A stretch of 64,000 nucleotides of DNA, from contig JADJDU010000001.1 in the NCBI GenBank assembly GCA_016702505.1, positions 62,001-126,000 of the forward strand, in the 5' to 3' direction. The stretch's first letter is position 1. Every line of letters starts with the position of its first letter. Positions 60,781-64,000 of this stretch are shown here, piece by piece. The stretch is from Microthrixaceae bacterium. GTDB lineage: Bacteria; Actinomycetota; Acidimicrobiia; Acidimicrobiales; Iamiaceae. The notes beneath the pieces are model-generated. The model saw nothing but the letters and a program-made list of their open reading frames with translations, was not told the origin of the DNA and searched no databases. A program made the translations under genes and the position numbers.

Positions 60781-61383
60781 TCAGGGTTGGGCATCGTCGG
60801 GGGGTAGGAACTCGAAGGTCAGGTCTCCGAGCCGTACCAGCGTTGACGCGATCCAACCGCCCATAGAACTGAAGTACTCGTCCAACTTCGATCCGTCGGC
60901 CAGCACGATCTCGTCCAGGTCGTAGGACCCTTCATAGGAGACCTCGATCGCGTACTCGGCGTCGTCCAGGTCGCCATCGAAGATGGTTTCGAGGGTGGGA
61001 CCCGAGCGGTAGAGGACCTCACCGCCGATGGGGCTCGACTCCTCGGGCAAGACGGCCAGGACCCGTTGAGGGTCCGGGGATGCCGCAAGTCGCTGAACGC
61101 GAAACACGATCTCGATCTCGATGCGGGGCGGGTCATCGAGGGTCTCGCCGATGTACCAGGATCGATACGCGGTCTGAGCCCAGGTCGGCCAGTCGAGGGT
61201 TATGTCGGCCCGGGTCCGGGGCGGGCTGCCCTCCCCAGGTAGGGCGTAGGACGTTTCCCATGTGAGGTCCCCGAGCAGGACATCGGCCTGGAACCGTTCC
61301 TCGAAGGCCTGACGTTCAAGGAGGGCGCTCTCGACGGTGTCTCGCAACGCTCCGATCGCGTCGGTGAAAACGTGGTCGAGCAC
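60781..61383 (-). CDS. hypothetical protein
   Basis: This 200-residue soluble acidic protein has no signal peptide or TM helix. It has an N-terminal helix (VFTDAIGALRDTVESALLER) and a beta-rich body (RADITLDWPTWAQTAYRSWY, IEIEIVFRVQRLAASPDPQR, EVSYEGSYDLDEIVLADGS). I do not recognise the family. The start is GTG 61383, one base after the stop of the VOC-family gene, so the two are co-transcribed. If the neighbour on the other strand extends to 60807, the two genes overlap tail to tail by 27 bases. Confidence 0.7.
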   Translation of the reverse strand: MLDHVFTDAIGALRDTVESALLERQAFEERFQADVLLGDLTWETSYALPGEGSPPRTRADITLDWPTWAQTAYRSWYIGETLDDPPRIEIEIVFRVQRLAASPDPQRVLAVLPEESSPIGGEVLYRSGPTLETIFDGDLDDAEYAIEVSYEGSYDLDEIVLADGSKLDEYFSSMGGWIASTLVRLGDLTFEFLPPDDAQP

Positions 61384-61384
61384 G

Positions 61385-62098
61385 TCAGCCTCGAGAATCC
61401 ATGAGGGCGACGGCGACGGTCATTCCGTAGGTCTTGTGGCGGATGGTGGCGATGCGCCGCCCAGGTTGCACGGCGGGTTTGATGGCACCCAGGCCGTCGC
61501 CGAGCAGGTCAGACACCAAGTCCAAGTCGTCGACGTCGAGAGCCATTCCGAACCACTGTGCCGGCCCTTGGGCCTTGCCTGGGTCAGGGTTGTCGATGTT
61601 GCCCGACACGACCTCGACCACCGATGGACCGATGCGAAGGAAGGCTTGGCGCATCGGCGCCCCATATGACTCGGTGTCTCGGATTCGTCGGACCCCGAGG
61701 CCGCGGTCGACGAACGCGGCGGTGGTGCGGTCCAGGTCGGGGGTGATGATCACCACGTGGTCGATGCCGAGGGCGCCGTTGGGGTGGGGTGTCACCGCTT
61801 CGTCGGACCCTGATCGAGATGACGAGGGGATGCACGCCTCGAACTCGGTGACGATCCCATCGATCAGTCCAGGCCCGGCTGGAGCGTCGAGTCCGCCCAC
61901 GGTCCAGCCCTGGATGCCTCCGATGTCGGACCGCTCGCCCCCTCCGGTGAGGACGATGGCGGTGTCACCCAGGTGGATGGCGCCGCGGGCTCCGGGGTGT
62001 GCAGACACGGAGAAGCCGGCGGCCTCCCAAGCTGATGGCTGATCGGCGACGGTGAGTGAAATGAGTCGTGCTCGGTCCCCGAGATCGTCAGCGGTCAT
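61385..62098 (-). CDS. VOC-family (glyoxalase/dioxygenase fold) protein
   Basis: This 237-residue protein has a C-terminal VOC half (GALGIDHVVIITPDLDRTTA, GLGVRRIRDTESYGAPMRQA, LRIGPSVVEVVSG, GMALDVDDLDLVSDLLGDG) with the metal-type His and Glu of the fold. The less conserved N-terminal half may be a second, degenerate VOC module (ISLTVADQPSAWEAAGFSVS). The enzyme type (lyase, dioxygenase, epimerase or binding protein) cannot be told. ATG 62098 is preferred to an upstream GTG because the basic leader before it looks non-genic. It is followed at 61383 by an uncharacterised gene. Confidence 0.75.
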   Translation of the reverse strand: MTADDLGDRARLISLTVADQPSAWEAAGFSVSAHPGARGAIHLGDTAIVLTGGGERSDIGGIQGWTVGGLDAPAGPGLIDGIVTEFEACIPSSSRSGSDEAVTPHPNGALGIDHVVIITPDLDRTTAAFVDRGLGVRRIRDTESYGAPMRQAFLRIGPSVVEVVSGNIDNPDPGKAQGPAQWFGMALDVDDLDLVSDLLGDGLGAIKPAVQPGRRIATIRHKTYGMTVAVALMDSRG

Positions 62099-62142
62099 GG
62101 GGCGAACAGTACCGGCTGTGCCAGCGGGTAGCGTTGGTCGAA

Positions 62143-62216
62143 CTGGCCGTAGCGCAGCTTGGAAGCGCACCGCGTTTGGGTCGCGGGGGTCGTGGGTTCA
62201 AATCCCACCGGCCAGA
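62143..62216 (+). tRNA. tRNA-Pro (anticodon TGG)
   Basis: Cloverleaf with perfect 7-bp acceptor stem CTGGCCG/CGGCCAG, D arm GCGC...GCGC, anticodon stem CCGCG/CGCGG with loop TTTGGGT (anticodon TGG), TpsiC arm GTGGG-TTCAAAT-CCCAC and discriminator A. The CCA end is not encoded. It reads CCN proline codons. Confidence 0.95.
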
Positions 62217-62379
62217 CACGGTGATGTCGCCGACATCACGGGGCCGGACCTGCAACAGCGGGTTCGGCCCCACCAAACTCCCTATTCGCTCGCTTGCTAT
62301 GGGACCCCGAGAGCGATGGTTCCCCAGCGACATCTGCGCTGGCGGTGGGGACGATCGCGTCCCGTTTGTGTTTGGAGCG

Positions 62380-63594
62380 CTACCGGGCGGGTGCGATCGA
62401 TGGATGCGAGTCGACCAGGACGCAGCGGGTGCCGGTGTAGATGGTGGGCATGCACTTGTTGCAGTGCACGCAGATTCCGGCGCTCTGGTGGTTGCGTTCG
62501 AAGCGGTTGACCAGGTCGGGTTCGCGCAGCAGGGCGCGTGCCATGGCGACGAACTCGAAACCCTCGTCGGCCACGGCCGAGTTGATGGTGGACAGCTCGT
62601 TGATCCCGCCCAGGAGGATCAAGGGGATGTCCAGCTCACGTCGGAACTGACGGGCGAAGGGGAGGAAGAACGCCTCCTCGAACGGCAGCTTCGGGAAGAT
62701 CCGACGGCCGTAGGCTCGAACGCCTAGGCCGATGAGCGGTCCTTGGGCCTCGGCGAATTCACGCAGCGGGACGTCACCGCGGAAGTAGTACATCCCGTTG
62801 AGCAGCGAGCTGCCTCCGGTCAGTTGGATGGCGTCGAGCGTGCCGTCGGATTCGAAGAGCTTGGCGAACTGGAGGCTCTCGCTGAGCCAGAGCCCGCGCT
62901 CCACGCCGTCGGCCATGTTGAGCTTGGCGATGACGGCGATGCGCCCGTCGGCGACCTTTCGGACTGCCTCGAGAACGCGGCGCGGGAATCGAGCCCGGTT
63001 CTCGATGCTTCCGCCGAACTCATCTCGACGGTGGTTGAGATTGGGGCTGAGGAAGGAGCTGAGCAGGTAGTTGTGCCCGATGTGAACCTCCACCGCGTCG
63101 AACCCGGCTTCGATGGCGACGGTGGTGGCCGCGGTGAAGTCGGACACCACCTGGTCCAGATCCTCACGGGTGGCCGCTCGGATGACGCCGGTGGCCGGGG
63201 CACTGAACCGGGTGGATGGGGCCAGGCTCGGGTTCCGTCGGTTGTGGGCCTGGGCCACCAGGCCGGCGTGACCGAGCTGGGCGCTGATCTTGGCCCCTTC
63301 GGCCTGCACCGCTGCGGTGAGGCGGGTGAGGTCACCGACCATGTTGGGGGTCATAACCATGGTGTCCCGGCTGACCCTGCCCCCCTTGGAGACGGCGCAG
63401 TACGCCACCGTCGACAGCGCCGCACCGCCGCGAGCGACACGGACGTGGAAATCGATCAGCTCCGGGGTGACCTGGCCTCGGGGCATGACCCCTTCGAAGG
63501 TGGCCGCCTTGATCACCCGGTTCCGCAAAGTGAGCGGCCCGAGGCGCGCCGCCTCGAACGGAACCGGGGTGGGCTTGGCGTCACTCGGGCTCAT
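62380..63594 (-). CDS. NADH:flavin oxidoreductase, old yellow enzyme-like TIM barrel
   Basis: 404 residues. An FMN-binding TIM barrel of the old yellow enzyme/2,4-dienoyl-CoA reductase superfamily has LGPLTLRNRVIKAATFEG, SAQLGHAGLVAQ, AGFDAVEVHIGHNYLLSSFL, SPNLNHRRDEFGGSIENRAR and EFVAMARALLREPDLVNRFE. The C-terminus ends in CVHCNKC...C (C375, C378, C381, C391), the 4Fe-4S pattern of the dienoyl-CoA reductase/trimethylamine dehydrogenase branch. It lacks the FAD/NAD domain these enzymes carry, so an external reductase is needed. It probably reduces an enoyl-CoA or enone. ATG 63594 lies 16 bases after the mutase stop, same strand. Confidence 0.85.
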   Translation of the reverse strand: MSPSDAKPTPVPFEAARLGPLTLRNRVIKAATFEGVMPRGQVTPELIDFHVRVARGGAALSTVAYCAVSKGGRVSRDTMVMTPNMVGDLTRLTAAVQAEGAKISAQLGHAGLVAQAHNRRNPSLAPSTRFSAPATGVIRAATREDLDQVVSDFTAATTVAIEAGFDAVEVHIGHNYLLSSFLSPNLNHRRDEFGGSIENRARFPRRVLEAVRKVADGRIAVIAKLNMADGVERGLWLSESLQFAKLFESDGTLDAIQLTGGSSLLNGMYYFRGDVPLREFAEAQGPLIGLGVRAYGRRIFPKLPFEEAFFLPFARQFRRELDIPLILLGGINELSTINSAVADEGFEFVAMARALLREPDLVNRFERNHQSAGICVHCNKCMPTIYTGTRCVLVDSHPSIAPAR

Positions 63595-63610
63595 GGTTGG
63601 CTCGTACCTT

Positions 63611-64000
63611 TCAGTCGAGAAGATCCAGGACCTGGGTGGCAGCGTCGACGATGTTGGTACCGGGCGGGAAGATGGCGGCTACCCCGGCATCCCGAAGGTG
63701 GTCGAAATCCTGAGGCGGGATCACCCCACCCACGACCACCTTGATGTCTCCAGCACCACGAGCCTCCAACTCTTCGATGAGCTGCGGGACCAGGGTCTTG
63801 TGGCCGGCGGCCTGGCTGGACACGCCGATCACGTGGACGTCGTTGTCCACTGCGTCGGCGGCGGCCTCGGCTGGGGTCTGGAACAGCACTCCCACGTCCA
63901 CGTCGAAGCCGAGGTCGGCGAACCCGGTGGCGATCACCTTGGCCCCACGGTCGTGGCCGTCCTGGCCCATCTTCACCACCAGCATCCGGGGCCGGCGGCC
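63611..64000 (-). CDS. B12-dependent acyl-CoA mutase, C-terminal domain (5' end outside window)
   Basis: The last 129 residues of a cobalamin-binding Rossmann domain are present: KMGQDGHDRGAKVIATGFAD with the DxHxxG cobalt-ligand motif, VHVIGVSSQAAGHKTLVPQL, IKVVVGGVIPPQDFDHLRDA and AIFPPGTNIVDAATQVLDLL. This ends methylmalonyl-CoA mutase large subunits and also ethylmalonyl-CoA mutase; the visible part cannot decide between them. The gene continues past the window edge. With mesaconyl-CoA hydratase at 22 kb, an ethylmalonyl-CoA pathway role is possible; plain propionate metabolism is the alternative. Confidence 0.88.
   Translation of the reverse strand, partial: GRRPRMLVVKMGQDGHDRGAKVIATGFADLGFDVDVGVLFQTPAEAAADAVDNDVHVIGVSSQAAGHKTLVPQLIEELEARGAGDIKVVVGGVIPPQDFDHLRDAGVAAIFPPGTNIVDAATQVLDLLD

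Noticed and set aside
62143..62216. tRNA-Pro as an attachment site of an integrated element.
   Set aside because: No second copy of the tRNA 3' end and no integrase is present in the window; flanking genes look chromosomal.
1..64000. CRISPR arrays, rRNA genes, prophage or transposase genes.
   Set aside because: No regularly spaced direct repeats, rRNA-like conserved segments, integrase, transposase or phage structural motifs were seen on either strand.

Overview
The window is high-GC, gene-dense DNA that fits an actinomycete, probably a member of the Acidimicrobiia or a relative. This is inferred from the gene set: an F420-type luciferase-like oxidoreductase, a wax-ester/triacylglycerol synthase, several acyl-CoA dehydrogenases, many short lipoproteins with Ser/Thr-rich linkers, a sensor kinase paired with a GerMN lipoprotein, and frequent GTG/TTG starts with 4-base overlaps. 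No rRNA gene or taxonomic marker is present, so the lineage stays provisional.

Layout. 0-4 kb: a pectinacetylesterase-like lipoprotein, then a TetR repressor divergent from a DHA2-type efflux pump, with a perfect palindromic operator between them. 4-8.2 kb (minus strand): four overlapping genes running from a PEP-synthase/rifampin-phosphotransferase-like enzyme to a PAP2 phosphatase. 8.2-18.3 kb: an oxidoreductase, then about 9 kb where every gene (1-Cys peroxiredoxin, two acyl-CoA dehydrogenases, GH1 glucosidase, GNAT, methyltransferase fragment, heparanase-like GH79, DUF3558-like lipoprotein, serine beta-lactamase-like esterase) is broken by single-base indels. These look mostly like uncorrected sequencing errors. 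18.2-23.4 kb: lipid genes (WS/DGAT, alpha/beta hydrolase, lysophospholipid acyltransferase, a small helical protein) and mesaconyl-CoA hydratase. 23.6-36 kb: histidine kinase with GerMN lipoprotein, a beta-CASP metallo-beta-lactamase fused to a SnoaL-like domain, a class III aminotransferase, an SGNH/MBOAT O-acylation pair, MOSC protein, PQQ-type sugar dehydrogenase, AlkB and pantothenate kinase.

36.4-43.2 kb is the most unusual locus. It is a three-gene, translationally coupled branched-chain-amino-acid-type ABC system in which both permeases are fused into one protein and both ATPases are fused behind a complete MFS transporter domain; a membrane-anchored binding protein follows. 43-54 kb: sufU-sufS, a fused MsrA-MsrB, a helical-repeat protein, an OafA-type acyltransferase, a glyoxalase-II-like hydrolase, a PIN/Phd toxin-antitoxin pair and an acyl-CoA dehydrogenase. 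54-64 kb: a PfkB kinase, a polysaccharide deacetylase, a phosphohexomutase, a LOG-family protein, a TetR regulator with a membrane protein, a VOC protein, tRNA-Pro(TGG), an old-yellow-enzyme homologue and the end of a B12-dependent acyl-CoA mutase.

Two families of dispersed intergenic repeats run through the window. Family A is about 268 bp, has 16-bp terminal inverted repeats, and has seven full or partial copies, several abutting a stop codon. Family B is about 115 bp. Mesaconyl-CoA hydratase, the B12 mutase and the acyl-CoA dehydrogenases point to active acyl-CoA metabolism; WS/DGAT and its neighbours point to neutral-lipid storage.
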